DNA of 64,000 nucleotides from Stakelama sediminis. Its GTDB lineage: Bacteria > Pseudomonadota > Alphaproteobacteria > Sphingomonadales > Sphingomonadaceae. The stretch covers positions 124,001-188,000 of the forward strand of contig NZ_JACIJI010000004.1 in assembly GCF_014199335.1 (NCBI RefSeq). Direction: 5' to 3'. The translations under genes were made by a program, and so were the position numbers. Of this stretch, positions 14,916-23,840 are shown in pieces; within the stretch, counting starts at the first letter, position 1; the number at the start of each line of letters is the position of its first letter. The notes beneath the pieces are model-generated. The model ran no database searches and was not told the DNA's origin. It saw only the letters and a list, made by a program, of their open reading frames with translations.

Positions 14916-16111
14916 AGCGTCTTTTTGTACACCTGATAGACGCGATTGACCTTGCTCTCGATGGCATCTGCAATGGCGACCATCCCCTGGTTGTCGTCGA
15001 GGATCCAGCCGATTTCGCCACGCGTGGCATGATAGCGCGTGGTGGCGGCGCGGCGGATATATTCGATCATCATAAAGGCAAGCTGGCTTGCCATACGCGA
15101 CGATTGCAGCCGTTTCACCACGCCCATCAGCGGCACGCGCATGGTCGTGCATTTGGGCTTGCGCAGCCACCAGAGCAGCCTGGCCCAGCCGAACGGCATC
15201 AGCGACCCGTTGAGCGGCTTGATCGCTTCATTGAGGTCGGGCAGCGTGATCATGAAGGCGACCGGTTCGCCGTCCAGTTCGGCGATGCGGATCAGATCTT
15301 CGAATACAATGGGTTTCAGCTTCTTGCCGACATCGTCGATTTCCGGCTGGGTCAGCGGCACGAAGCCCCAGTTATCCGACCATGCATCGTTCAGGATGGC
15401 GAGGATGATCGCCGCCTCTTCGTCGAATTTCGACTTGTTGACCTTGCGGATATTGATCCGCTTGTTGCGCTCTCCGGCAGCGACGATGCGCTGCACGATC
15501 GGCGGAAATTCCTGGGTGATGTCCAGTTCATAGGTCAGCAACTGCTTGACCGGCTGATAGTTCGCGCCCTCGATCCAGCCGCGCAGTTCGGGGCGATGAT
15601 GGCCCATCATGATCGTCGGCGAATGGTCATAGCCCTGAATCAGCAGGCCCGGCTCTTCCCAGATCGACATGCTGACCGGACCCAGCGCACGTGTCATGCC
15701 CTTGCCGCGCAGCCAGTCCTCGGCCTGAGCGATCAGCATCGCACCGATCGTGGCATCTTCGGCGTCGAACAGTCCCCAGAATCCGACGCCGGGACCGAAC
15801 CCCTGTTCGGGCGGCATGGTCAGCGCCAGTGTGTCGAGATGCGCCGAAATCCGGCCCGCCACCTGTCCATCGCGCTCGGCGAGGAACAATTGCGCCTCGG
15901 CATGGCTGAACCAGCCGTTCTTTTTCGGATCGATGGCCTCCATCGCCTCGCTCTTGAGCGGCGGCACCCAGTTCGGGTCGCCGCTGTTCAGGCGATAGGC
16001 AAGGTCGACGAATTTCTTGCGATCGCTCTTGCTGGCGACCGGGCGGATGGTGATGGTCGGGGGATTGGACACGGGCGGTTGCGACCTTGCTGCCTTGGGG
16101 GAGGGAGGCAT
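14912..16111 (-). CDS. bcerS: GNAT-fold acyltransferase, probable bacterial ceramide synthase
   Basis: Encodes 399 residues; ATG at 16111 preceded by GGGAGG. Two GNAT-like halves are visible, one near 40-200 (ending DWLRGKGMTRALGPVSMS) and one near 230-370 with VAFMITLPDLNEAI. The family is often mis-annotated as dATP pyrophosphohydrolase or N-acetyltransferase. In Caulobacter, a GNAT-like protein near spt acylates the amine in ceramide synthesis. Here the gene lies 6 kb from spt with a desaturase and lptFG between, so I infer the same role. The TAG stop lies inside a palindromic repeat. Confidence 0.65.
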   Translation of the reverse strand: MPPSPKAARSQPPVSNPPTITIRPVASKSDRKKFVDLAYRLNSGDPNWVPPLKSEAMEAIDPKKNGWFSHAEAQLFLAERDGQVAGRISAHLDTLALTMPPEQGFGPGVGFWGLFDAEDATIGAMLIAQAEDWLRGKGMTRALGPVSMSIWEEPGLLIQGYDHSPTIMMGHHRPELRGWIEGANYQPVKQLLTYELDITQEFPPIVQRIVAAGERNKRINIRKVNKSKFDEEAAIILAILNDAWSDNWGFVPLTQPEIDDVGKKLKPIVFEDLIRIAELDGEPVAFMITLPDLNEAIKPLNGSLMPFGWARLLWWLRKPKCTTMRVPLMGVVKRLQSSRMASQLAFMMIEYIRRAATTRYHATRGEIGWILDDNQGMVAIADAIESKVNRVYQVYKKTL

Positions 16112-16201
16112 TTCCGTCCTCCCTTGGCGGGGCGATGTCAAGTGGCGGTATGTGACAAAACCGCCTCTGGTATGCCACCATAATGCCACTATCTTTAGGC
16201 A

Positions 16202-17332
16202 ATGGCTTCGCACATGGATACCACCCTTTCCTTTGACCGGCGCCGGGCCGATGGCAAGGCACCTGCCGCGGCTCCGCAGCGGTTGCAGACCATTGCCGAT
16301 GACAAGGCGATGTTACGGCTGGCGGCGGAACAGTCACGCGACCTGCACAAGGCACGGCCGGAAATTTACTGGCCGGACATGATCGCTTCGGCGACGGTCG
16401 GCTATGCCGGGCTGGTCGGCGCGATCCTGTTGCCGACGGGCTGGGCGATATTGTCGGCGGTCATTGCGGTGCTGGCGCTGTATCGTGCCGAGCTGTTCAT
16501 TCATGAACTGACGCACATGAAGCATTCGACCATGCCGGGGTTCCGCATGGGCTGGAACCTGCTGGTGGGGATACCGCTGCTGGTGCCGTCCTTCATGTAT
16601 GAAGGTGTCCATAACCTGCACCATGCCCGCACGCGCTATGGCACCGTGCAGGACCCCGAATATCTGCCGCTGTCGCATATGAAGCCGGGATCGACGGTCG
16701 GGTTCATCCTGATTTCCGCACTGGCGCCGCTCGGCCTGCTGATCCGGTTCGGCATATTGGCTCCGCTGTCGCTGGTATTTCCGAAGCTGCGCGCGCATGT
16801 CGTCGCGGCCTATTCGGGGCTGGCGGTCAATCCGAAATTCCGTCGCCGCGCACCCGAAGGCGACCTGCGGCGCATCTGGCACTGGCAAGAGGCCGCCGCG
16901 AGTATCTGGGCGATTGCGTTGCTGACAATGGTTGCGACCGGTGTGATGCCGTTGCGCGTCTTTGCCATCCTGCTGGCAGTGTCGGCGGGCGTGGCCGTCA
17001 TCAATCAGGTGCGCACGCTGGCCGCACATCTGTGGGAAAATGAATGGGACGAGGACGGCGAGCCGATGAGCGTGACCGCGCAATATCTCGACTCGGTCAA
17101 TGTGCCGCCGCCCAGCCTGCTGCCCTTCCTCTGGGCGCCGGTGGGACTGCGTTACCACGCATTGCATCATCTGCTGCCGAGCGTGCCCTATCATTCACTG
17201 GGCGAAGCGCATCGTCGCCTGATGGCGGCGCTGGAGCCGGATTCGGCCTATCACGGTGCGAACCATGCCGGGTTGTCGGTCGTGGCACGGCGTATTCTGG
17301 GCAATGCGGCGCGCAACAGCCGGAAGCAATGA
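16202..17332 (+). CDS. membrane fatty acid desaturase
   Basis: Encodes 376 residues with about four membrane helices and the three histidine boxes of the di-iron desaturase/hydroxylase family: HELTH (from H101), HNLHHART (from H137) and HALHH (from H319). The reaction would be oxygen-dependent desaturation or hydroxylation of an acyl chain. Divergent from the probable ceramide synthase gene (90 bases apart). Sphingomonad long-chain bases include cis-unsaturated and cyclopropane C20/C21 forms and 2-hydroxy acyl chains, so a sphingolipid substrate is possible. That link is inference. Confidence 0.8.
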   Translation: MASHMDTTLSFDRRRADGKAPAAAPQRLQTIADDKAMLRLAAEQSRDLHKARPEIYWPDMIASATVGYAGLVGAILLPTGWAILSAVIAVLALYRAELFIHELTHMKHSTMPGFRMGWNLLVGIPLLVPSFMYEGVHNLHHARTRYGTVQDPEYLPLSHMKPGSTVGFILISALAPLGLLIRFGILAPLSLVFPKLRAHVVAAYSGLAVNPKFRRRAPEGDLRRIWHWQEAAASIWAIALLTMVATGVMPLRVFAILLAVSAGVAVINQVRTLAAHLWENEWDEDGEPMSVTAQYLDSVNVPPPSLLPFLWAPVGLRYHALHHLLPSVPYHSLGEAHRRLMAALEPDSAYHGANHAGLSVVARRILGNAARNSRKQ

Positions 17333-17359
17333 ACTCCGTAGCAGCTATGTATCGGGTTA

Positions 17360-17848
17360 TTGGTTTTTAACGGATCGGCGATATTGCGAAACGGCTTTTT
17401 GAAAAGGGCCGTGCCGTTGAATTTACCGGAGCCGCTGGCGCTATATCATAGCTGGCCGATGACCGAGAGCGGTGTGCGGCTTAATGCGCATCATCAGGCT
17501 GCGGATAGTATGCCGTCAGGGCGCGTGATCGGGACATGGTCCTGCGATCTGCGCGATAACCGGCTGGTTTGGTCGGATGCGGTTTACGATCTTTTCGGAC
17601 TGGAGCGCGGCAGCCCGATTGATCGCAGAGATATTGTCGGGCTGTACCGATCCGGGGACCGGGACATCATGGAGCAACTGCGCGCGCACGCCATTCGTCA
17701 TCGTCGCGGGTTTACGATGGATGCGGAAATCGAAACGGTGCGAGGCCAGTTCCGTTGGATGCGGCTGGCGGCGGTTGCGGTCTGCAAGGCGGGCAAGGTG
17801 GTCGCTCTTCAGGGGCTGAAACAGGACGTGTCCGTTCAGCACCGGTGA
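17360..17848 (+). CDS. single PAS-domain protein
   Basis: Up to 162 residues from a TTG start; GTG at 17411 or ATG at 17459 are alternatives and no clear ribosome binding site decides. A PAS_3-like fold runs from about VIGTWSCDLRDNRLVWSDAV to the end, with the FRWMRLAAVAV strand. No output domain follows, so it may sense a ligand and act on a partner kinase, as do other stand-alone PAS proteins. It converges with lptG. Partner unknown. Confidence 0.6.
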   Translation: MVFNGSAILRNGFLKRAVPLNLPEPLALYHSWPMTESGVRLNAHHQAADSMPSGRVIGTWSCDLRDNRLVWSDAVYDLFGLERGSPIDRRDIVGLYRSGDRDIMEQLRAHAIRHRRGFTMDAEIETVRGQFRWMRLAAVAVCKAGKVVALQGLKQDVSVQHR

Positions 17849-17867
17849 TCAATCGAGCCGCGGACGT

Positions 17868-18965
17868 CTATTCCTCCGTACGGAACAGCACCGATTCGCC
17901 GATCAGCAGGAACAGTAGAAACGGTGCCCATGCCGCCAGAAAGGGCGGATAGGCACCCATGTCCCCCATTGCCAGCGCGAAATTATCTGCGACGAAATAG
18001 GCAAAGCCCAGCATCATGCCGATGACCGCGCGAACGAACAGCTTGCCCGATCGCGCCACGCCGAACGCCGCGACGGCACCCAGCAACGGCATCAGCAGTG
18101 CCGATAGCGGATCGGATATCTTGTGCCATAGTTCGGCCTTCAGCGACCCCGTCGGTCTGCCTGCGCTTTCCAGCTCTCCGATCGCCTGCGACAGCCCGCC
18201 GAACGACATGCCCGCGGCATCGACATTGGCAAGCGTGAACTGGTCGGGCCGGATGTTCGCACCAAAGCGAATGGTTCCGATCTTTTGCGCTTTGTCGCTG
18301 CCCACGTCGAACTGACGCGCATCGGTCAGCGTCCAGGCGTTGCCGGTGCGTTTGCCGCTGTCCGCCATGACGATCGAGTGCAACGACCCGCCCTGACGCT
18401 GATAAATGGTAATACCATGCAACTGCACGGCATCGCCCTTGCCGTGGACCTGTGCGGCCTCAACCAAATCGTTGCCGTCGCGCACCCAGACATTGGTCCG
18501 GTCGCCGCGATCGATCGGAATCGGCCCGTAATCGACGTCCTTCCACTGATCCAGCGTGGCGGTTGCGCGCGTGACGATGCGGTCGTTGAAGGTAAAGGAC
18601 AGCGCCGATACGCCAAGCGCTGCCAGCAATAGCGGGGCCAGCACCTGATGCGCGGACAGGCCCGAAGACCGCAAGGCCACAATCTCGCTATTCTGGTTCA
18701 GCGTCGACAGGGTGATGATCGTGCCCAGCAGTGTCGAAAAGGGCAGCACGAAGGCAATGATCTGCGGCGTGCGCAAACTGACATAGCGCCAGACTTCCGG
18801 ATCGCCATTGCCGGGATAGGCCAGGATCCGGCCCGATTCACTCAACAGGTCGAGCGTTTGCAGAATCAGTACCAGACCCGCGACAATCGCGAAGGTGCGG
18901 ATCAGGAACATCCGCCCCATGTAGAAAGCTACGGTGCGCGAGGGAAAGAAGTTCGGAATCCTCAT
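17868..18965 (-). CDS. lptG: LPS-type export ABC permease LptG
   Basis: Encodes 365 residues from the ATG at 18965. YjgP/YjgQ family permease: N-terminal helices starting with RTVAFYMGRMFLIRTFAIVA, a periplasmic beta-jellyroll (about 130-260) and three C-terminal helices. With LptF and LptB2 it lifts lipid from the inner membrane into the Lpt bridge. The start overlaps the lptF stop by 4 bases. Order here is lptF then lptG. In a sphingomonad, whose outer membrane carries glycosphingolipid instead of LPS, the cargo may be sphingolipid (inference). Confidence 0.88.
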   Translation of the reverse strand: MRIPNFFPSRTVAFYMGRMFLIRTFAIVAGLVLILQTLDLLSESGRILAYPGNGDPEVWRYVSLRTPQIIAFVLPFSTLLGTIITLSTLNQNSEIVALRSSGLSAHQVLAPLLLAALGVSALSFTFNDRIVTRATATLDQWKDVDYGPIPIDRGDRTNVWVRDGNDLVEAAQVHGKGDAVQLHGITIYQRQGGSLHSIVMADSGKRTGNAWTLTDARQFDVGSDKAQKIGTIRFGANIRPDQFTLANVDAAGMSFGGLSQAIGELESAGRPTGSLKAELWHKISDPLSALLMPLLGAVAAFGVARSGKLFVRAVIGMMLGFAYFVADNFALAMGDMGAYPPFLAAWAPFLLFLLIGESVLFRTEE

Positions 18966-20152
18966 GTCGCGCGCTTCCGTTTGGGGATCAGCTTGCCGAT
19001 CATCTTGCCCAGTTTGGCGAACCAGCGTTCGAGCGCGCTGATCGGCTGGCCGCCGGGGACATAGGCGATCGTATAGTACATCCAGAACACCAGCCCCGCG
19101 AACAGCACGAACGGGCCCCATAAGGCAAGGATCGGGTTAATTCTGCCCAGACTGCCGATCGATTCCGCATATTCGTTGATCTTGTGATAGGTGATGATCA
19201 TCACCAGCGCGAGGAACACGCCCAGCGCGGAGGTGGATCGTTTCGGCGGCACGCCCAGCGCCAGCGCCAGCATCGGTAGCAGGAAGATCGTCGCCGCCTC
19301 GACCAGCCGGAAATGGAAATTGGCCCGACTGGAATCGCGCAGTTCCTCCGACGCATGGGGGTCATGGCCGACACGCACCAGTTCGGGCAGTGTCAGTTCC
19401 AGATTGCGGTCACCGCGTTTTCGGAAACTGGAGAGTTTGGGCAACGGGATCGGCAGGTCGTGGTGGGTGAAGCTCAACACGCGCGGTACGACGAAACCGG
19501 GCGCGTAATGCACCAGCGTCCCGTTGGTCAGGCGGAAGATGATGGTGTCGGGATCGTCGGTGGCAAGAAATTCGCCCTTTTCCGCCGTTACCGCGACCCA
19601 GTTGCCGGGTTTGGGCGTCGTATAGACGAAAATACCGCTGAGATCGCGCCCGCCATTCTGGCTGCGTTCGATGCGCAGCGTGATTTTTTTGCCGAAACTG
19701 GTGAATTCGCCGACCTTGATCGACGCGCCCAATGCGCCTGAACGCAATTCATAGCGAAGCTGTTCATAACCGTAGCGCGCACGCGGCTGCACAAAACCGA
19801 CAATCGCCAGATTGGCGAGCGCCAGCACTACAGCGAAGCAATAGGGGATGAACAGCAGCCGTCCATAGCTCATCCCCACTGCGCGCATCACATCGAGTTC
19901 GGAGGAGGTGGCAAGCTTGCGAAAGGCAAGCAGCGTACCGAGCAACAGGCCGATGGGAATACCCAGACCGAGATATTCGGGAAGCAGATTGGCCAGCATC
20001 CGGAATACCGCGCTGATCGGTCCGCCTTCGGTTGCCACGAAGTCGAACAGGATGCGCATCCTGTCGAGGACCAGCAGCATTGCCGCAATCAGCAGCGTCG
20101 AAATCAACGGCACTGCGATCAGCCGGGCCATATAGCGATCGATCGACTTCAT
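18962..20152 (-). CDS. lptF: LPS-type export ABC permease LptF
   Basis: Encodes 396 residues. YjgP/YjgQ family with MARLIAVPLISTLLIAAMLLV as the first helix, the conserved LPEYLGLGIPIGLLLGTLLAFRK coupling region, a periplasmic domain and C-terminal helices, then a basic tail (KLIPKRKRA). It forms the lptFG operon by a 4-base overlap. It sits between the probable ceramide synthase and spt, in the sphingolipid region. Confidence 0.9.
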   Translation of the reverse strand: MKSIDRYMARLIAVPLISTLLIAAMLLVLDRMRILFDFVATEGGPISAVFRMLANLLPEYLGLGIPIGLLLGTLLAFRKLATSSELDVMRAVGMSYGRLLFIPYCFAVVLALANLAIVGFVQPRARYGYEQLRYELRSGALGASIKVGEFTSFGKKITLRIERSQNGGRDLSGIFVYTTPKPGNWVAVTAEKGEFLATDDPDTIIFRLTNGTLVHYAPGFVVPRVLSFTHHDLPIPLPKLSSFRKRGDRNLELTLPELVRVGHDPHASEELRDSSRANFHFRLVEAATIFLLPMLALALGVPPKRSTSALGVFLALVMIITYHKINEYAESIGSLGRINPILALWGPFVLFAGLVFWMYYTIAYVPGGQPISALERWFAKLGKMIGKLIPKRKRAT

Positions 20153-20255
20153 GATCCGGAAAAACGTGCCTTGTTTGACGTATGACTGGCCCGTTCGTGC
20201 GACCGGGTTACGCCCCTATACCGCCCTCATTCGGCGCCGTCAGCCCCTGTCGGCA

Positions 20256-22220
20256 TCAGGCGGAAGCCGCCATGCGATCGGGAGAGCGCGGAGGGCTGTG
20301 GACCGCATCCTGTACGGCGTCGGCAAGCGCCGTCATCGTAAACGGTTTACGCACCACGATATGCCCGGCGAGGCTCAGCCGGTCGGCCTCCTCTCCGGCA
20401 TAGCCCGTCACGAACACCACGGCGGCGCGGGGATAGATATTCTTCATTTCCTCCACCATTTCCGGGCCGGTTCTGCCCGGCATCAGCACGTCGGAGACGA
20501 TGCAATCGAGCTTCGGCATGGTGGCGGCAATTTCCTGCGCCTTCAGCGGATCGATGCAGGCGACGGGATGGTGACCCAGTTCAGTAAGCGCATCGACCGT
20601 TGCCGTCAAAACGCGGGGGTCATCCTCCACGACCAGAATATCCAGATCTTCGCCCGGCTTCGGAGATATTGCCTTTATCGCCGACGCAGGAGGTTGCTGG
20701 TCCGCCGCCATAGGGATGTGACGCGGCAGGTACAGGGTCACGCACGTACCTTCGCCGGGCGCGGAACGGATCGCGACCTCCCCCTGAGACTGACGAACGA
20801 ACCCAAAGACCTGGCTGAGGCCAAGCCCGGTTCCCTTGCCCACCGGCTTGGTGGTGAAAAACGGCTCGTACACGCGCTCCAGAACTTCCGGAGTCATGCC
20901 GCAGCCGGTATCGGTCACTGCGATCGAGACATATTCGCCCGCCGGGCATTGTCCGACTTCTCCCGATTGCAAGACCACGCAATCGGTCGTGAAACGAAGG
21001 GTTCCGCAGCCGTTCATCGCATCGCGCGCATTGACGGCCAGATTCACCAGCGCATTCTCGAGCTGGTTGCGATCGGCCCAGATCTGCCAGTCACAGGCAT
21101 GAACCTGCTTATGAATGGCAATTTGTTCGCCCAGCGTGCGTTCCAGCAGGTCGAACATGCCGTCGATCACGCCGTTCGGCTCCACCGCCTCCGGGGTCAG
21201 CGCATCGGCACGCGAAAAGGCAAGCAGACGACGGGTCAGTGCGGCGGCGCGGCTGGCGCCCTCCATGGCGTTGTCGAGGTGGCGGCGCGGATCGCCGGTG
21301 CCGCGATCCATCTGTCTTTTGGCGAGGTCAAGGCCGCCCAGAACGACCGCCAGCATGTTGTTGAAATCATGCGCGATGCCGCCTGTAAGCTGTCCCACTG
21401 CCTCCATTTTCTGCGCCTGTCGCAGGCGCGCCTCTGCGGCTACGCGCTCGCGTGCCTCCGCATGCAGTTTCTGGGTGGCCTCTTTAACCGCTTCCGACAG
21501 GGTTTCCGCACGTGCTCTTTCGACATCGGCTTCGGCGGTAGCGATGGCCTGATCTGCGCGTGCGCGGGCTATACCCCAGGCAAGTGCGATTGCCGCGAAG
21601 ATGAGGGCAAGGCCGAACAGACCCAGCACCCCTGCAATCTCCGTCGACTGCGCCACCGCCGCATTGGCTTTGTCGCTGCGTTCGCGAAGCAGCTCTCTCT
21701 CGCCCGTGATAAAGTCGTTGAGGCGTTTGGTCAGTTCGTGCAGCGCGGGTGTGTCGCGGGCGCTGTTGAAAAAAGCATAGGCTTCGCGATTTTTGCCGTG
21801 CAACGTGTACCATGCAACGCGGGCGAGTTCCTGACCGCGTAGCGTGAATGCGTCGCGCAGCAACCCGACTTTGTGTTCCTGTCTCGCATTGTCATCGGTC
21901 GCAATGGCCAGCCGGTCGATCTGGAAGCCCGCCTTTTGCCATTCTTGCGAATAAATCTGGCCCATGCTCCGTTCACCGCTGATGACATAGCGCCCCAGCG
22001 ACGCTTCGGCCTGCGCCGTCGTTTCCGACAGCGATCGCGCAAGCACCATCACTTCATAGCTGTGCGATTGCCAGGCAAGTGCGCGATCGCGCTGCCGGTC
22101 GGCCTCTCGCAGGATCAGGATCAGCCCGACCAGCACTGCCACCCCGAGCACGGCCACCATCACCATCAGGATGGTGCGCCATTTATCGGATTCACTTGGT
22201 GATGCGGCTTGTCCGAACAT
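20256..22220 (-). CDS. hybrid sensor histidine kinase with CHASE3-like sensor and receiver
   Basis: Encodes 654 residues. A membrane helix (about 17-38), a CHASE3-type periplasmic helical bundle (about 40-195) and a second helix (about 197-220) are followed by a coiled coil. Then come the H-box GGIAHDFNNMLAVVLGG, the N-box LAVNARDAMN, the G-box DTGCGM and GKGTGLGLS. A receiver domain is fused at the C terminus (ILVVEDD, phospho-acceptor in CIVSDVLMPGRTG). Transcribed in the same direction as spt, 48 bases downstream of its stop. The signal and output partner are not visible. Confidence 0.87.
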   Translation of the reverse strand: MFGQAASPSESDKWRTILMVMVAVLGVAVLVGLILILREADRQRDRALAWQSHSYEVMVLARSLSETTAQAEASLGRYVISGERSMGQIYSQEWQKAGFQIDRLAIATDDNARQEHKVGLLRDAFTLRGQELARVAWYTLHGKNREAYAFFNSARDTPALHELTKRLNDFITGERELLRERSDKANAAVAQSTEIAGVLGLFGLALIFAAIALAWGIARARADQAIATAEADVERARAETLSEAVKEATQKLHAEARERVAAEARLRQAQKMEAVGQLTGGIAHDFNNMLAVVLGGLDLAKRQMDRGTGDPRRHLDNAMEGASRAAALTRRLLAFSRADALTPEAVEPNGVIDGMFDLLERTLGEQIAIHKQVHACDWQIWADRNQLENALVNLAVNARDAMNGCGTLRFTTDCVVLQSGEVGQCPAGEYVSIAVTDTGCGMTPEVLERVYEPFFTTKPVGKGTGLGLSQVFGFVRQSQGEVAIRSAPGEGTCVTLYLPRHIPMAADQQPPASAIKAISPKPGEDLDILVVEDDPRVLTATVDALTELGHHPVACIDPLKAQEIAATMPKLDCIVSDVLMPGRTGPEMVEEMKNIYPRAAVVFVTGYAGEEADRLSLAGHIVVRKPFTMTALADAVQDAVHSPPRSPDRMAASA

Positions 22221-22268
22221 TACACCGATAATTCTACGTCAAGCGGCGACTCGTGGAAAGATGGGGTG

Positions 22269-23531
22269 TTACCGGATAACTCCGACTGCCTCCCCGGCTG
22301 CGCGGAACATGCCGAGAACGGTGTCGACCTGCTCACTGCTGTGTTCTGCGCAAAGGGAGCAACGCAGCAGGAAGGTACCCGCCGGTGTTGCAGGCGGTCG
22401 TGCCATATTCACGTACAGCCCGCCGTTGAGCAGCGCCTGCCACATCGCTGCGGCCTGCTCCTGATCGTCGAGCATGACCGCGACGATGGCGCTGTCCGGC
22501 GTTTCGGTTCCGAGGCGGAAGCCCATTTCCGTCAGCCCGCCATGCAGACGCCGGGCATTTTCCCACAGATGCCGGCGCTTGTTATGCGCGTGCATCAGCT
22601 TGCGGATCGAGGTCGCGGCGGTCGCGACGACGCTGGGCGGCAGGCTGGCGGTGAAGATATAGGGGCGACAGGCGAGGCGGATCGCTTCGAACTTAGGATG
22701 GTTCGACACGCAGAAACCGCCGACGGTGCCGACCGATTTGGAAAAGGTGCCGACGACGAAATCGACCTGGCCTTCCAGTCCCTGATCTTCATAGACGCCG
22801 CGGCCGTTGGGGCCGAAAAAGCCCATCGAATGCGCTTCGTCGACCAGTACCATGCAGCCGTGTTTTTTCGCGACCGCGACCATTTCCTTCAACGGCGCGA
22901 TGTCGCCGAGCATCGAATAGACGCCTTCCAGCACCACCAGCTTGCCCGCATCGGCGGGAAGGCGTCCCAGCCGCTTGTCGAGGTCGTTCACGTCATTGTG
23001 GCGGAAACGCACGATGTCGGCGACGCCCTGCTTGCAACCGTCATAGATCGAGGCATGGCTGTCGGCGTCTAGGATGACATATTCGCCCTTGCCCGCCAGT
23101 GTGGAGATCATCCCCAGATTGGCCATATAGCCGGTCGAGAATACGATCGCGCCTGACATGCCGTAAAAATCGCGCAACGCCTGTTCCACTTCCATATGAT
23201 CATGGAAGGTGCCGTTGAGCATCCGGCTGCCATTGGTGCCCGATCCGAACTGCTCCAGCGCATCCTTGCCCGCCTGAATAACGTCGGGGTCGAAGGTCAT
23301 GCCCATATAATTATAGGTGCCGAGCAGGATGGTTTCCTTGCCCTTGATCACCGCAACGGTGGGCGACTTCACCTGATCCATGACGATCGAAAAAGGATCG
23401 GTGACGCCTGAATCGAGCAGCGCCTGCCGTTCGGCGATCAGCGAGTCGAACTTGCTCATCAGGTCGCGTTCGGGGGCTACGGCCTGCGAATCCATGGGGA
23501 GGGCGTCGGCAGTCTGTCCGGCTTCGGTCAT
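22269..23531 (-). CDS. spt: serine palmitoyltransferase
   Basis: Encodes 420 residues, the same length as the Sphingomonas paucimobilis enzyme. It condenses L-serine with palmitoyl thioester to 3-ketodihydrosphingosine, the first step of sphingolipid synthesis, using PLP. PLP-binding K265 lies in VGTFSKSVGTVGG; H159 stacks on PLP; D231 and H234 lie in LVDEAHSMGFF. It is soluble and cytoplasmic. The ATG overlaps the stop of the acyl carrier protein gene by one base (TGATG), so the two are coupled, and the carrier protein is the likely acyl donor. Confidence 0.97.
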   Translation of the reverse strand: MTEAGQTADALPMDSQAVAPERDLMSKFDSLIAERQALLDSGVTDPFSIVMDQVKSPTVAVIKGKETILLGTYNYMGMTFDPDVIQAGKDALEQFGSGTNGSRMLNGTFHDHMEVEQALRDFYGMSGAIVFSTGYMANLGMISTLAGKGEYVILDADSHASIYDGCKQGVADIVRFRHNDVNDLDKRLGRLPADAGKLVVLEGVYSMLGDIAPLKEMVAVAKKHGCMVLVDEAHSMGFFGPNGRGVYEDQGLEGQVDFVVGTFSKSVGTVGGFCVSNHPKFEAIRLACRPYIFTASLPPSVVATAATSIRKLMHAHNKRRHLWENARRLHGGLTEMGFRLGTETPDSAIVAVMLDDQEQAAAMWQALLNGGLYVNMARPPATPAGTFLLRCSLCAEHSSEQVDTVLGMFRAAGEAVGVIR

Positions 23532-23776
23532 CAGGCGTCCTTGAGTTTTTCTACCGCATCGACCAACTGGCCGATATTTTCGATTTCGGCCTGCATGTTC
23601 ATGGTGATGATGATGTCGAATTCGTCTTCAATGGCGGCGACGAAATCCATCACCGTCAGGCTGTCCCATTCCAGATCGCCCGCAAAACTGGTCGATTCCG
23701 TCAGATCCACGCCCTTTTTGTTGAACGGTTCGATCAGGCCTTTGACCTTGTCGAAAACTTCCTGCCGGTCGCTCAT
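23531..23776 (-). CDS. acyl carrier protein of sphingolipid synthesis
   Basis: Encodes 81 residues. The phosphopantetheine site is GDLEWDSLTVMDF with S39, and the helix-2 region follows (VAAIEDEFDIIITM). It is more specialised than housekeeping AcpP and is fixed next to spt in sphingolipid-producing Proteobacteria, where it carries the fatty acyl chain for serine palmitoyltransferase. The stop overlaps the spt start by one base. Confidence 0.9.
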   Translation of the reverse strand: MSDRQEVFDKVKGLIEPFNKKGVDLTESTSFAGDLEWDSLTVMDFVAAIEDEFDIIITMNMQAEIENIGQLVDAVEKLKDA

Positions 23777-23840
23777 AACTGTCCTTCTTCGATTGCGTCG
23801 TTCGCCGATGCCAAGCAAATGCGGCGGCTTTTCGACCGCT

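Noticed and set aside
14819..16183. A 454-codon plus-strand frame opposite the ceramide synthase candidate
   Set aside because: The minus-strand protein has GNAT-like motifs and a GGGAGG ribosome site; the plus frame starts inside the palindromic repeat.
20151..21842. A 563-codon plus-strand frame opposite the hybrid kinase
   Set aside because: The kinase motifs are on the minus strand; the plus frame has no recognisable domain.
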